DNA from: Caldilineaceae bacterium
GTDB taxonomy: Bacteria; Chloroflexota; Anaerolineae; Caldilineales; Caldilineaceae
NCBI GenBank assembly: GCA_020634755.1
Contig: JACKBC010000014.1
Location: 1-64,000 of the forward strand
Length of the DNA: 64,000 nt
Reading direction: 5' to 3'
Numbering within the stretch: position 1 is the stretch's first letter; each line of letters opens with the position of its first letter. The notes under the pieces are model-generated. The model saw nothing but the letters and a program-made list of their open reading frames with translations, was not told the origin of the DNA and did no database searches. Of the stretch, positions 54,336-63,503 are shown piece by piece. Both the position numbers and the translations under genes were made by a program.

Positions 54336-55843
54336 GACTCCTCTGCTCCTCCACGTTTCCACCCCTCTACGTTTTCACTTCCCACAAACGCGCCATGTAC
54401 ATACCGCGTCTGCCCAACTTGGTGCATCTGCAAGGTGGTGGCCCCTGTATCCCCTGCGGGGGCAATGGCTTCATCCGCAATTTCACCCGGCTCGCCCTGC
54501 GGCTGCTGCATAATCTCCCACAGCACGCGGCCATGCAGGTGGCTGGGCAGCGGCTGCTCCAGCAGTGTGAGCACCGTGGGCAGCAGATCGACAGCGCCGG
54601 TTGGAATTTCCGACCAAACGTTTTGCTGGAAGCTGGGCCCATGGGCAATGCAGACCGCGTGCAGATCATAGGGGGACAGCGAACCGTGTGAAGATTTGAG
54701 CGCGGCCTGTGTGGTCAGCGACATGACCGCGCCGGGTACGCCAAACTCGTTGACGTCTTCACTCCATTTGGGCGAAACGGCCAACAGCGGGCGCCGCGCA
54801 TTGGTGTGACCACCCCAAACTGTCTCCAACGAAAAGAGGCCCGGCAACTGTGCCAAATCTGGACGACCGCCCAGCACCACGCCTGTCCACGGCTGAGCCA
54901 GCAGCCACTCGACCAGCGGCGCCAGCTCATCTGCGCTGGGCTCAGTGGTGCCAGGTTCGGCGTAAATATAGTCGCTGGCCGTGACCAAGTTTTGGAATGA
55001 GCGCCCAATCTCGGCAGCTGCGTAGCGCAAATATTGGCCCAGCGTGTTGTGCGCCTGCACGGTGGAGTGACCGTGGTCTGAGAGAAAGAAGAGGTCGAAC
55101 TGCTCCCGCAGCCCGCGCCGTTCCAGCTCGCTCACCAGCTCGGCCACACAGGCATCCACGGTGCGCAGCGCCTCCTGGCTCTCGGGTGAGCCCAGGCCAT
55201 AATAGTGCAGGCTGGCGTCCGGCTCACACATCCAAAAGACGATGACGCGATTGCGCGGGTCGTTCAGATAGAGATCGGTAACGGCGCGAGTGGCGTAGCG
55301 TTGCGCCTCAAGCTGGGGCGGGCGTTGACGTGCGGGCAGTTCGCCCAGCTTTTCGCGCAGATCGTACAGATCGGCAATGCCAAAGGCGCTGTTGGGGTTG
55401 ACGACCCGGCTCATGTGGCGGTGGGTCCACAGCATGGTGGCGCCGGCGCTGCCCGTACCGGCCACGGCCACGCGTTCGCCGCGCGCCGCCAGCAGGTCGC
55501 CCAGGCCGGGCACCAGCAGCGCTTGCCCACCCGTGGCCTGCTCTAATGTATTAATGTGCTGATAGGATGAGGTGTCAATAATGTGATCTTCGGTAACCGG
55601 ACGCCCATCAACTGGCGGCGCGATCATGGTGTTGGCCATAATGCCATGCTGACCGGGCATGCAGCCACTGGTCAGCGCACTCATGTTGACGCGCGTATGC
55701 GTCGGATAGACTGCGTGATGCTCGCGACACCAGACGCCTTCAGCCGCAAGCCGGCTCACCGTGGGCATCAGCTCTGGATCCAGCAGATCGGGGCGTAACC
55801 CGTCCGCGCCGATAATGAGAATGCGACGTTGTGTGCTGTTCAC
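54332..55843 (-). CDS. Type I phosphodiesterase / nucleotide pyrophosphatase family protein
   Basis: A 503-residue alkaline-phosphatase-superfamily enzyme. The first metal motif is ILIIGADGLRPD, the nucleophile Thr lies in YPTHTRVNMSALTSG as in nucleotide pyrophosphatase/phosphodiesterases, and the second metal site is FLSDHGHST. A further His-bearing motif, ETVWGGHTNARRP, follows. No signal peptide is seen. The GTG at 55843 with AAGGA six bases upstream is preferred over ATG codons at 55870 and 55900. It is followed by the cysteine-cluster gene. The substrate is unknown: nucleotide, phospholipid or phosphonate diester. Confidence 0.85.
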   Translation of the reverse strand: MNSTQRRILIIGADGLRPDLLDPELMPTVSRLAAEGVWCREHHAVYPTHTRVNMSALTSGCMPGQHGIMANTMIAPPVDGRPVTEDHIIDTSSYQHINTLEQATGGQALLVPGLGDLLAARGERVAVAGTGSAGATMLWTHRHMSRVVNPNSAFGIADLYDLREKLGELPARQRPPQLEAQRYATRAVTDLYLNDPRNRVIVFWMCEPDASLHYYGLGSPESQEALRTVDACVAELVSELERRGLREQFDLFFLSDHGHSTVQAHNTLGQYLRYAAAEIGRSFQNLVTASDYIYAEPGTTEPSADELAPLVEWLLAQPWTGVVLGGRPDLAQLPGLFSLETVWGGHTNARRPLLAVSPKWSEDVNEFGVPGAVMSLTTQAALKSSHGSLSPYDLHAVCIAHGPSFQQNVWSEIPTGAVDLLPTVLTLLEQPLPSHLHGRVLWEIMQQPQGEPGEIADEAIAPAGDTGATTLQMHQVGQTRYVHGAFVGSENVEGWKRGGAEES

Positions 55844-56085
55844 ATTTATTCCTTGAATGAACGAGATCATTGTTCCTTGGTCTGTTGAAACGGCACGCAA
55901 TAGGGCTGGGGCGCAGAGGCGCCTATATGGCCAACGCCGTTGTGGTCTACTTTCTATTGAATATATATGCCTCTCGCTTCTCCAATTACGCCTGCTCAGA
56001 AAATGCGTGTATAATCCCCGCTGGCTATATCATACCATTTGGCTCTGTAAAGCCCATAAAAATCGGGGCATTCCCAGAGAGCCGC

Positions 56086-56372
56086 GTGCGACGCACTAGC
56101 CATGAAAGTGGCTGTTATACGGCGGTTCTGCTGGGCAGTGCGACGCACGCTCGGCGTTTCTGCTCGGGTGGTAGATCCGCGTGCGACGCACTACCCATGA
56201 AAGTGGCTGTTATACGGCGGTTCTGGGCAGTGCGGCGCACGCCAGGCGTACGGCACGGTTCTGCTGGGCAGTGCGACGCACGCTAGGCGTTGCTCGGGTG
56301 GTCGAGCTGCAGTGCGACGCACCCCATGAAAGTGGCTGTTATACGGTGGTTCTGCTGGGCAGTGCGACGCAC
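56086..56372. repeat. Cluster of GTGCGACGCAC near-palindromes
   Basis: Six exact copies at 56086, 56138, 56181, 56271, 56312 and 56362, plus GTGCGGCGCAC at 56230. Around them the blocks CATGAAAGTGGCTGTTATAC (three times) and GGTTCTGCTGGGCAGTGCG recur, so a unit of about 95-125 bp has been multiplied imperfectly. Two more copies lie at 35909 and 35961. Confidence 0.8.
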
Positions 56373-56500
56373 GCTAGGCGCTCGACTGCAATCCTTATGC
56401 ACATCCACACTTGAATGATGGCAGTCAATACGTCCGATGGTTAGCAGTGCGTGCGCACTACCCATGCACAGAGCCATGCGTCGTAAAAACTCCTAACTTG

Positions 56501-56733
56501 TCCGATGGCAGTTGTGCGCAGCACAGAGCCATCAGTAAAAACTGATTGTCCGATGGCAGTTGTGCGCAGCACAGAGCCATCAGCAAAAATCGATTACCCG
56601 ATGGCAGTTGTGCGCAGCACAGAGCCATCAGCAAAAATCGATTGTCCGATGGCAGTTATGCGCAGCACAGAGCCATCAGCAAAAACTGATTGTCCGATGG
56701 CAGTTGTGCGTAGCACAGAGCCGTCAGCAAAAA
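56501..56733. repeat. Five tandem 48-bp units, each with a long hairpin
   Basis: Units start with TCCGATGGCAG at 56501, 56549, 56597 (as CCCG), 56645 and 56693, exactly 48 bp apart. In each, GATGGC pairs with GCCATC and, inside, TGTGC pairs with GCACA around GCA; most differences between units fall in the AAAA-rich linker. It ends 26 bp before the PhnP-like start codon. A lone copy of the 30-bp hairpin is at 13617-13646. Confidence 0.88.
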
Positions 56734-56758
56734 GTGAAGATACAAAGGAGTATGAACT

Positions 56759-57613
56759 GTGCAAATTCTTTTTCTGGGCACCTCGGCTTCCGAGGGCTAT
56801 CCAAATGCATTTTGTCCGTGTGAAAATTGTGAAGCGGCGCGGGCAGCGGGTGGGCCTAGCTTGCGCAAGCGCTGCTCGGTGCTGATCAATGGCGATCTGC
56901 TCATTGACCTGGGCCCGGACTTGATGGCGGCGGCGCAGCAACATGGCGTTTCGCTGGCCGACATTCATTATTGCCTGCAAACTCACGAACACGAGGATCA
57001 TTTGGACCCGGCGCATTTTGGTTCGCGCAGCCAGTTTTGCGGCGTCTACGGCACGCCCACGTTGCACTATTATGCGTCACAAGGCGCGCTGGATAAGGCG
57101 GCAAAACTGTTGGGTCGCCAAATGCCGCCCGGTGGGCTGCTGGACCCCACTGTGGGGGAGCAGCTCAATTTGTGCGCACATGTTGTGGAGCCGCGGCAGC
57201 AGTTTACGGCGGGGCCGTATGCCGTATTAAGCGTCCCCGCCACCCATGCACCGGAACTAACCGCCATGCTCTACGTGATTTCGCACGGTGAGCGCACTCT
57301 TTTTTACTGTACCGACACCGGCGATCTAAGCGAGGAGGCCTGGCAGATGCTGTTGGCGCATGGTCGCCCATTTGATGTGGTCATTATGGATCACACTTTT
57401 GGGCTGAAGAAGCGTTCAGGTGGCCATATGAACAGCGAGCAATTTGTGGAACATATCGAACGAATGCGCGCCACCGGGATGTTGAAGGTCGACGCCCAGA
57501 TCTACGCCACCCACATTGGCCACCACAGCAACCCACCCCACGCCGAACTGGTTGAATTTGCCGCCAGCGCCGGTTATCAAGTGGCGCATGATGGTTTGGT
57601 GGTCCAGGTGTAG
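56759..57613 (+). CDS. PhnP-like metallo-beta-lactamase-fold phosphodiesterase
   Basis: A 284-residue MBL-fold hydrolase. It starts QILFLGTSASEGYPNAFCPCENC, the PhnP-type beginning with structural zinc cysteines (C-x-C-x2-C), then the complete catalytic motif THEHEDH. Later ligands lie in the ATHAPEL, FYCTDTGDL and ATHIGHHSNPP segments. PhnP hydrolyses cyclic ribose phosphates in the C-P lyase pathway; here no C-P lyase genes are near, so it may act on other phosphodiesters or on tRNA-type substrates. GTG start with AAAGGAG ten bases upstream. The upstream hairpin array may affect its mRNA. Confidence 0.85.
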   Translation: MQILFLGTSASEGYPNAFCPCENCEAARAAGGPSLRKRCSVLINGDLLIDLGPDLMAAAQQHGVSLADIHYCLQTHEHEDHLDPAHFGSRSQFCGVYGTPTLHYYASQGALDKAAKLLGRQMPPGGLLDPTVGEQLNLCAHVVEPRQQFTAGPYAVLSVPATHAPELTAMLYVISHGERTLFYCTDTGDLSEEAWQMLLAHGRPFDVVIMDHTFGLKKRSGGHMNSEQFVEHIERMRATGMLKVDAQIYATHIGHHSNPPHAELVEFAASAGYQVAHDGLVVQV

Positions 57614-57842
57614 TGCACAGGTTGGCCGCTCCTTTGTAAAACCCTATATGCTTCCCCATCACGATGAGGCGATTTGACGCGATTATGTTTTTAATTGCCA
57701 CCGCTCTCTTTCATGCAGGATTATACTAAGCCCATCCCCCGTTTTCAGCAGAGCATTAATCCGATGCGCTGCTGAAAACCAACCTATCCATTCATCGCAT
57801 CCCCACATCGCGATCAAAACACCAGTACGAAAGGATGTAAAA

Positions 57843-60800
57843 GTGAACAGTTGTACATTACGCACACGCCAATGGGACTGGCGCGCTTTGTCACGCGCTT
57901 TCCACCTTGGTTTGGTTAGCGCGGTTGCGCTGATGTTGGCCTTGGCCTTGACTATCCTCATTACAACGTTTGGCCAGGAGAGCGCAGCCTATGCGCAAGG
58001 CGGGCCGCAGCTCATTGTCAACCTTGCGCTTGATGGCAATCCGCCTTCTTTACAGCCCGGTGAGATCTTCACCCAGCGCATCAGCCTGAATTACACGGGC
58101 GGCGCCCAAAATATTGATAGCTTTTTCACCCAGCAGCTGCCGGCCGGCGTGCGCCCAATTGCGCGCCCCACCGTTAGCGAAACCGTGTCGCAGACCGTGA
58201 CCCCGCTGCAAATCAAGCGGCGCGGACGCACCTGGGGCTGGCAAGGCAAAATGCGTCCTGAAGCTGAGTTAATCGTCACGCTGCCCATGCGCGTGCGGCA
58301 GTGCTATGGCGCCGACCAAACGTTGACGCTGGATGTCTCGGCTCGTCGCCCCGATGGCGTGGATGTGACCGATACCGTGAGTGTGCCCGTGATCTGCCCG
58401 GACATATCAATTCAGGATATTGACGTCTCCGAGCAGGTGATCTACGGTGAGGATGAAGTGCAGGCGGCCGCGGCAGAGCGAGCGGCGTTCAGCAATTCGT
58501 TTCACGTCCCGGGTGTTAGAACGATGCTGCGTTATACCCTGCGCAATATGGGCTCAGGCGCGGTAATTCTAGGCACAGAGACCGGTCAATCATGGACGGG
58601 TTGTTTGACCTGCACCGTGGCGGCTAGCGTCTTTGCGTCGGATCTCACGATGGCGGACGGCGCCAATTTTCAGCACTATTTGCTGGAGCCCGGTGAATCC
58701 ATGACTATTGACCAGCCGCTGCGCGGTTCGCCAACCGTGGCCGATCCGGGTGAGGAAGGCGAACAGGTATTTGAGTCCGAATTGACCTATTGTCTGAGCA
58801 GCGGTGATGACAGCGCCTGCCCGGACCCAGAACAGAATCCCCAAATGGCGGTGCAACACAAGGTGCAAGTGCCTGTGCGTCCCAACGATTTGGGCGATGC
58901 ACCGGACAGCACCAATCACGCCGGCGCGGCCATGATGGCCTATGTCGGTACGCCCGCCCAATTCCCCACCGTTTTTGACCCGACCACGGGCGCCGAGCAG
59001 GGGCCACGCCACCTTTATCCTCAATTCTTCCACTTGGGTCGCCGCGTCAGCCTGGAAGCTGAGGCCGATGTTGGCCCCGATCAAGACCCGCTCAATAACA
59101 TTCTGCCCGTGGCCAATAATGCCGATAATGACCGCGGTGATGATGGCGCCAACCCGTCGACCTGGCCGTTACAGCAGTGTCAAAAAAGTGTGGTGCCCGT
59201 GCGCATCTTTATCAGCCCGGCTGCGGTAAACTGGTTTCAACAGCACGATGGCAAAGGCTATCTCAACGGCTGGCTGGACATGAATCGCGACGGTGACTGG
59301 GCAGATGCGTTCACCTGCCAGGACGCCAATGGGCAAGCCCAAACCGCGGTTGAGCATCTGATGATTGATCAGGAAATTGATGTGGTCGCGCTAGGGGCCG
59401 GCCTGCACACCATTAATGTGCCCACGGGCATTGTCGTCAACAACCTGGCCCCCGTCAGCGACCCGGCCTGGGTGCGGTTGACGCTGAGCGAGCGCGTCTC
59501 CAACAAGCCGTTGAGCAGCGGCTCGTTAAGCTATGGTGATGGTCGGGGCTATGCGCGGCCTTTCCGCACAGGGGAAACCGAGGATTATCTCATCCGCCCC
59601 GCTGGCAACGCCCAAGCCGGACCCGATATTGACGTACAGGTGCGCGGCAGCGCCACAGAAGAATATCGCGATGCGGCCAATGTGAGCGCGGCCCAAGCCG
59701 ATTCGGTGGTGGTCGATTTCCGCGTGCAGTTTGAAGTGAACTATGCCAACACCGGTACTGCCAATGCCAGCGGCGCCCTGCTCGAGTTCCAAATTCCGGA
59801 AAAGCTGCGCGACGGCCAATTGGTGTTGCTGCGGGCGCCTGGCATCTCCGGCGACAGCGTACGCAGACTGCCCACCAAGATCCAGTTTGACCTGCCTGAC
59901 CTAACTGCCGGCGGCTTTGGCACCATTGTAATGGGCTGGACGGGCTGCTTGACCTGTACAGTCGCGGCCAATGTGGCGGCCCCGCTGGAAAGTTATGATG
60001 CCAGCGTCAATGTCACGTTGGCCGGCGACGTGAACCCGGATAATAACCAGGCCACGGCGCGCGTTGCTGGGCTGAGTGTGGGACCGCTGATTGGGGTTAT
60101 CGGCAAAGGCGACAATTTGGTGCGCAACGGCGGCATGACTTGCCAAGATAATGTGCACTTTGCCGGGCGGGCCAAGCCGGGCTCCGACCTGGTGGTCACT
60201 TTCCAATCGCTGGATGGGCCATGCGGCAGTGGGCTGCTGGAATTCTGCACCGGCTCGCTAACCGAAACCGTACAGGCCAATGTCTTTGGTCGCTGGGCGC
60301 TGGAGCAAGCGTTGCCCAATGGGCGCTACCGAGTTTCGGTTGGCCGTGCGGGCGCGCAGGTCCATGCCGCGGCGGCTGATGGCGCTGCCATGGCCAATGG
60401 CGCGGGCGCGTCGCTCAATCTGCTGGTGGATCATTCGCTGCTGCTCGACCCCATGAGCTTTCGCGTGGAGAATGGCAGCGGGCGCAGTTTTGCGGTGCGC
60501 ACCACCGATCAGCTGGGCAACTTTGAAATTCAAGACCTGATGGCGCCGCCGGGCGATTATACGGCCTATGCCTATTCTTGCCCCAACGTGGTGCTGGACG
60601 GGGTTCAGTTTAAAGTGGGTGATGCCACCATAGACGCCACGCAGGACAGCGACACGTGCGAGCCGCAGGGCAGCGATCAGTGTGGTCCGTGGAGCGCGCA
60701 GATCACCGTGGGTGGCGCGGTGCAGACGGCTGCCGTCAACGCCCCACAGGCATTGGAGATTGTGGCGGTTTCGGCGGCAGCCACCGACACATTTGCCGGC

Positions 60801-61400
60801 AGCGTGGAGAGCGGAACCGGCCTGCTTATTCGCAATGCGGCTGGCCAGGCATTGGCTGGCGCCACCGCCACGCTGCTAGAAGCATTTGATGCGCTGTACG
60901 AACAATGGCGCGGCGCAGATTATGGCCAATCCAACCCGCAGAGCGCCGGCAGTGATGGGCGCGTGGCTTTTGCCCCGCCGGCTGGAAGCTATCGATTCGC
61001 CGTGGACGCCGACGGTTATCAACCCTTCTTGAGCGATGACTTTGCGTCCACGGGCGCTCTGCTCAGCGGCGAGCTTCGCCTCAGCCCGCAGATCACGGCG
61101 GCGGCGGACGCCATTGTGCAGATTACCGAAAGCGGCTTTGAGCCGGCGGTGCTCACCGTGGCGCCGGGTAGCGTGGTTGAATTTGTCAACATGGAGTTGG
61201 CTGACCACACGACGGATGGCGCGGCGTGGAATAGCGGCATCCTCGGCGGCGGCGCCAGCTACAAAGTGCAGCTGGATGCGGAAGGCGTTTATAGCTATGG
61301 CGATGCGCTTCAGCCCATTCACACCGGTACAATCATTGTGGCCCAGACGCCCGTGGTGGAGGAAAATCAGCAGCTCTTCCTCCCCATTGCCAAGCGTTAA
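57843..61400 (+). CDS. Large secreted protein with GEVED-like region and C-terminal cupredoxin-like domain
   Basis: An 1185-residue exported protein. The signal peptide ends about residue 52 (AYAQGG). Beta-sandwich domains follow. WTGCLTCTVAASV recurs as WTGCLTCTVAANV at about 254 and 699. GDAPDSTNHAG starts a GEVED-type region that runs to about 585 (GYLNGWLDMNRDGDWAD, ETEDYLIRP). A DUF11-like part and carboxypeptidase-regulatory-like modules follow. The last 85 residues are a cupredoxin fold (ITESGFEPAVLTVAPGSVVEF), but the copper ligands are replaced: the usual C..H..M positions are Asp, Gln and His. AAAGGA precedes the GTG start. It is probably a surface or matrix protein. Confidence 0.82.
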   Translation: MNSCTLRTRQWDWRALSRAFHLGLVSAVALMLALALTILITTFGQESAAYAQGGPQLIVNLALDGNPPSLQPGEIFTQRISLNYTGGAQNIDSFFTQQLPAGVRPIARPTVSETVSQTVTPLQIKRRGRTWGWQGKMRPEAELIVTLPMRVRQCYGADQTLTLDVSARRPDGVDVTDTVSVPVICPDISIQDIDVSEQVIYGEDEVQAAAAERAAFSNSFHVPGVRTMLRYTLRNMGSGAVILGTETGQSWTGCLTCTVAASVFASDLTMADGANFQHYLLEPGESMTIDQPLRGSPTVADPGEEGEQVFESELTYCLSSGDDSACPDPEQNPQMAVQHKVQVPVRPNDLGDAPDSTNHAGAAMMAYVGTPAQFPTVFDPTTGAEQGPRHLYPQFFHLGRRVSLEAEADVGPDQDPLNNILPVANNADNDRGDDGANPSTWPLQQCQKSVVPVRIFISPAAVNWFQQHDGKGYLNGWLDMNRDGDWADAFTCQDANGQAQTAVEHLMIDQEIDVVALGAGLHTINVPTGIVVNNLAPVSDPAWVRLTLSERVSNKPLSSGSLSYGDGRGYARPFRTGETEDYLIRPAGNAQAGPDIDVQVRGSATEEYRDAANVSAAQADSVVVDFRVQFEVNYANTGTANASGALLEFQIPEKLRDGQLVLLRAPGISGDSVRRLPTKIQFDLPDLTAGGFGTIVMGWTGCLTCTVAANVAAPLESYDASVNVTLAGDVNPDNNQATARVAGLSVGPLIGVIGKGDNLVRNGGMTCQDNVHFAGRAKPGSDLVVTFQSLDGPCGSGLLEFCTGSLTETVQANVFGRWALEQALPNGRYRVSVGRAGAQVHAAAADGAAMANGAGASLNLLVDHSLLLDPMSFRVENGSGRSFAVRTTDQLGNFEIQDLMAPPGDYTAYAYSCPNVVLDGVQFKVGDATIDATQDSDTCEPQGSDQCGPWSAQITVGGAVQTAAVNAPQALEIVAVSAAATDTFAGSVESGTGLLIRNAAGQALAGATATLLEAFDALYEQWRGADYGQSNPQSAGSDGRVAFAPPAGSYRFAVDADGYQPFLSDDFASTGALLSGELRLSPQITAAADAIVQITESGFEPAVLTVAPGSVVEFVNMELADHTTDGAAWNSGILGGGASYKVQLDAEGVYSYGDALQPIHTGTIIVAQTPVVEENQQLFLPIAKR

Positions 61401-61446
61401 TACGTAGGGCAAGTTTCCCAACTTGCCCCCAATCGTAGGTGTGATA

Positions 61447-61504
61447 TCCGCGCCAGTTCTTGTAGGACAAGTTGGGAAACTTGCTCTACAAGAACTGGCG
61501 CGGA
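61447..61504. terminator. 58-bp near-perfect palindrome over convergent gene ends
   Basis: 61447-61465 is exactly complementary to 61486-61504, and CAAGTT/AACTTG form an inner stem (61468-61483). The stop codon of the leftward hydrolase gene lies in the right arm. A shorter hairpin, GGGCAAGTT...AACTTGCCC, at about 61407-61428 precedes it. It should stop transcription from both sides, but its size suggests an inserted palindromic repeat. Confidence 0.75.
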
Positions 61505-63501
61505 ATACTTTCCAGCCAGCTCTTTTCAAAAAAGCGATTGCCGTTGAGATGGACAAGCAGCTGAATGTCAATGTGGAATGCATCCACCGTGCTGTGGATG
61601 GAGCCGGTGGCGCGAATTTCGGTCTCATAGCCGTGGTTGCGCAGCTTGTAGATTACTTCATTGTACATGCGGGCGTATGCCGGCTGTTGGTGATAGGCCG
61701 TCATTTCCAGCTTTTCCGAATTAAAGAGCGTAACGCCGTGGGGCAAAATCACCGTGTCGCCGCCGTATAATTTGACCGTCACCGACTGCTTGATCACATC
61801 TTCAATGATCTGCCAGACGGGCGGCTCATATAGATATTCGCCCACGTCGATCAGGCGCGGCGGCGATGTTTTGAATGTGGGTGGTTTCACCACTGGACGA
61901 TGGGCGGGTAATGTCGGCAAGAGCAGCCGCGACGGGGTGGGGCCACCGCGATGCAGCTCATAATGGGCCGCATAGGGTGATGGCCAGATGACCGGCCAAT
62001 AGGCGCTGGCGACACTGATGCGGATGCGATGACCAGGCAGAAAACGGTAGCCCGTGGCCTTGAGCGAGATGGGAACTTGGTAGACTTGACCCGGCGTCAA
62101 GGGCTGCGGGTGGGCGTGGCCGTCGCGGTGTGCCAAATTGAGAATGCCAATGCTCACCTGGCTGGAAACACCGCTGGGCGCCACGTCGGTCAGGCGGACC
62201 ACGGCGTGCGCCACCGACGCACTGCTCTGCACATAGAGCACCACTTGGGGAAAGCCCAACACGTCGAGCGGTGCTTGCAGCGGCGCACTGGTGTAGGTCA
62301 GGCTCAGCGCCTCATCGGGACGCAGGTCGCGGCTGAGGCCATTGGGAGGGGCGCCGCCGCCATAGCAAAGGCTGCCGCGTCCGCCAATGGTGGGCCGGTG
62401 GATATATGCATCCGTGGCGGAAGCATCCGCCGGCGCCGCCGTTAAGGTTTGTTCACCCAAATAAAAGATTTGCTCTTGACGATCTGGCGGCGGATAGCTG
62501 GCTTCACTGTGCCAAGCACCATTGAGCCGGTCGGGAAAGGGTTCTGGTTCTGTGTATTGGCGACGAAACCAGGTCAAGGCTGGTTCATCCATGACGCCAT
62601 TTTGTTCCTCTTTAAGCCAGTGGTCAAAAAAGCGGGTCAATTCGTGTAGCCAATCTAAATTAGGGCCGGGATAGCCATAATCAGGAAGCTGATGCACCCA
62701 GTTGCCAATGATGGCTTTGCGCGGCGCGGGGCAGCGTTCCAGCATGCGCAGCACTGGGTTGGTGTAGCCATCGTGCCAACCGCCAATGAGCAGCATGGCG
62801 CACTGGATGCGTTCGTAGTCGGGCGCCAGCGAACCGTTGCGCCAGTAAGGGCCATCGTGCTGTTGGTGCAGCCAGGTGAGCAGCCAAGGCGGCGTCTGCT
62901 CCAGCCGTTCGCGCCACTGTTGCGACCAATCTGCGCTTGCATATTCCGTATTGGGGGGCAGCGCATTCATGCCCACTTGGCTTACCGCATATTGGGCCAG
63001 CTCGCTGGCGGTTTTGCAACCACCGATATAGTGGACGTCGTCAGTGTAGCGGTCATCGGTGGCGTAGACAGGCACAATGGCCTTGAGGCTGGGCGGTTGC
63101 AGCATGGCTACCTGAATGGATGTAAAGCCACCGTAGCTAATGCCCCACATGCCCACGCGGCCATTGCTCCATTCCTGGGCGGCCAGCCACTCGACAGCGT
63201 CATAGCCGTCTTGGGTCTCTTCGGTTGTGTATTCATCCCAGGCAATGCCCTGGCTGCTACCCGTGCCGCGGATGTCCAGCCGGCAGCCCACATAGCCGCG
63301 CTGGGCTAGATAGGTCATGAGCCTGTGATCGGTCATATAGCGCCAGCCGTCCTTGCGATAGGGGATCATTTCTAGCACGGCGGGGAAAGTCTCATCGGCC
63401 CGGCGCGCCACCGGCATAAAGAGGTTGGCAGAAAGTTCTAAGCCGTCACGCGTGGGAATTCGCACATTGTACAGGACCTGCACTTCATAAAGCTCGCCCA
63501 T
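61486..63501 (-). CDS. CocE/NonD-family serine hydrolase (X-Pro dipeptidyl-peptidase-like)
   Basis: A 671-residue alpha/beta hydrolase. The entry strand is IPTRDGLELSANLFMPV, with the oxyanion Tyr in PYRKDG. Nucleophile Ser122 is in GMWGISYGG, the Asp is in GGWHDGYTN and the His in GNWVHQLPD. The C-terminal jelly-roll domain (from about 380) has FPQVVLYVQSS and GHRIRISVASAYWPVIWPS, typical of cocaine esterase and PepX relatives. A further tail of about 100 residues is unusual. It lacks a signal peptide. It starts 2 bp after the ROK kinase stop codon, so the two are an operon. Confidence 0.9.
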   Translation of the reverse strand: MGELYEVQVLYNVRIPTRDGLELSANLFMPVARRADETFPAVLEMIPYRKDGWRYMTDHRLMTYLAQRGYVGCRLDIRGTGSSQGIAWDEYTTEETQDGYDAVEWLAAQEWSNGRVGMWGISYGGFTSIQVAMLQPPSLKAIVPVYATDDRYTDDVHYIGGCKTASELAQYAVSQVGMNALPPNTEYASADWSQQWRERLEQTPPWLLTWLHQQHDGPYWRNGSLAPDYERIQCAMLLIGGWHDGYTNPVLRMLERCPAPRKAIIGNWVHQLPDYGYPGPNLDWLHELTRFFDHWLKEEQNGVMDEPALTWFRRQYTEPEPFPDRLNGAWHSEASYPPPDRQEQIFYLGEQTLTAAPADASATDAYIHRPTIGGRGSLCYGGGAPPNGLSRDLRPDEALSLTYTSAPLQAPLDVLGFPQVVLYVQSSASVAHAVVRLTDVAPSGVSSQVSIGILNLAHRDGHAHPQPLTPGQVYQVPISLKATGYRFLPGHRIRISVASAYWPVIWPSPYAAHYELHRGGPTPSRLLLPTLPAHRPVVKPPTFKTSPPRLIDVGEYLYEPPVWQIIEDVIKQSVTVKLYGGDTVILPHGVTLFNSEKLEMTAYHQQPAYARMYNEVIYKLRNHGYETEIRATGSIHSTVDAFHIDIQLLVHLNGNRFFEKSWLESIPRQFL

Positions 63502-63503
63502 CT

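Larger units (their letters stand above)
55844..56758. other. 0.9-kb repeat-rich intergenic region
   Basis: No gene is supported. It contains a cluster of GTGCGACGCAC near-palindromes (56086-56372) within longer imperfect repeats, and a five-copy 48-bp hairpin array (56501-56733). The ribosome site AAAGGAG of the PhnP-like gene follows directly. The array is open in all frames because 48 is a multiple of three. Confidence 0.7.

Noticed and set aside
56501..56733. Possible CRISPR array
   Set aside because: The units are contiguous with nearly identical content and no variable spacers, and there are no cas genes.
56505..56885. A frame encoding five 16-residue repeats (MAVVRSTEPSAK...)
   Set aside because: It is the 48-bp hairpin array translated: the period is a multiple of three, so several frames stay open. 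It runs into the PhnP-like gene in another frame, and the hairpin explains the conservation better.
61110..61360. Blue-copper electron carrier role for the C-terminal domain
   Set aside because: The Cys, His and Met ligand positions are Asp, Gln and His, so type 1 copper binding is not supported.
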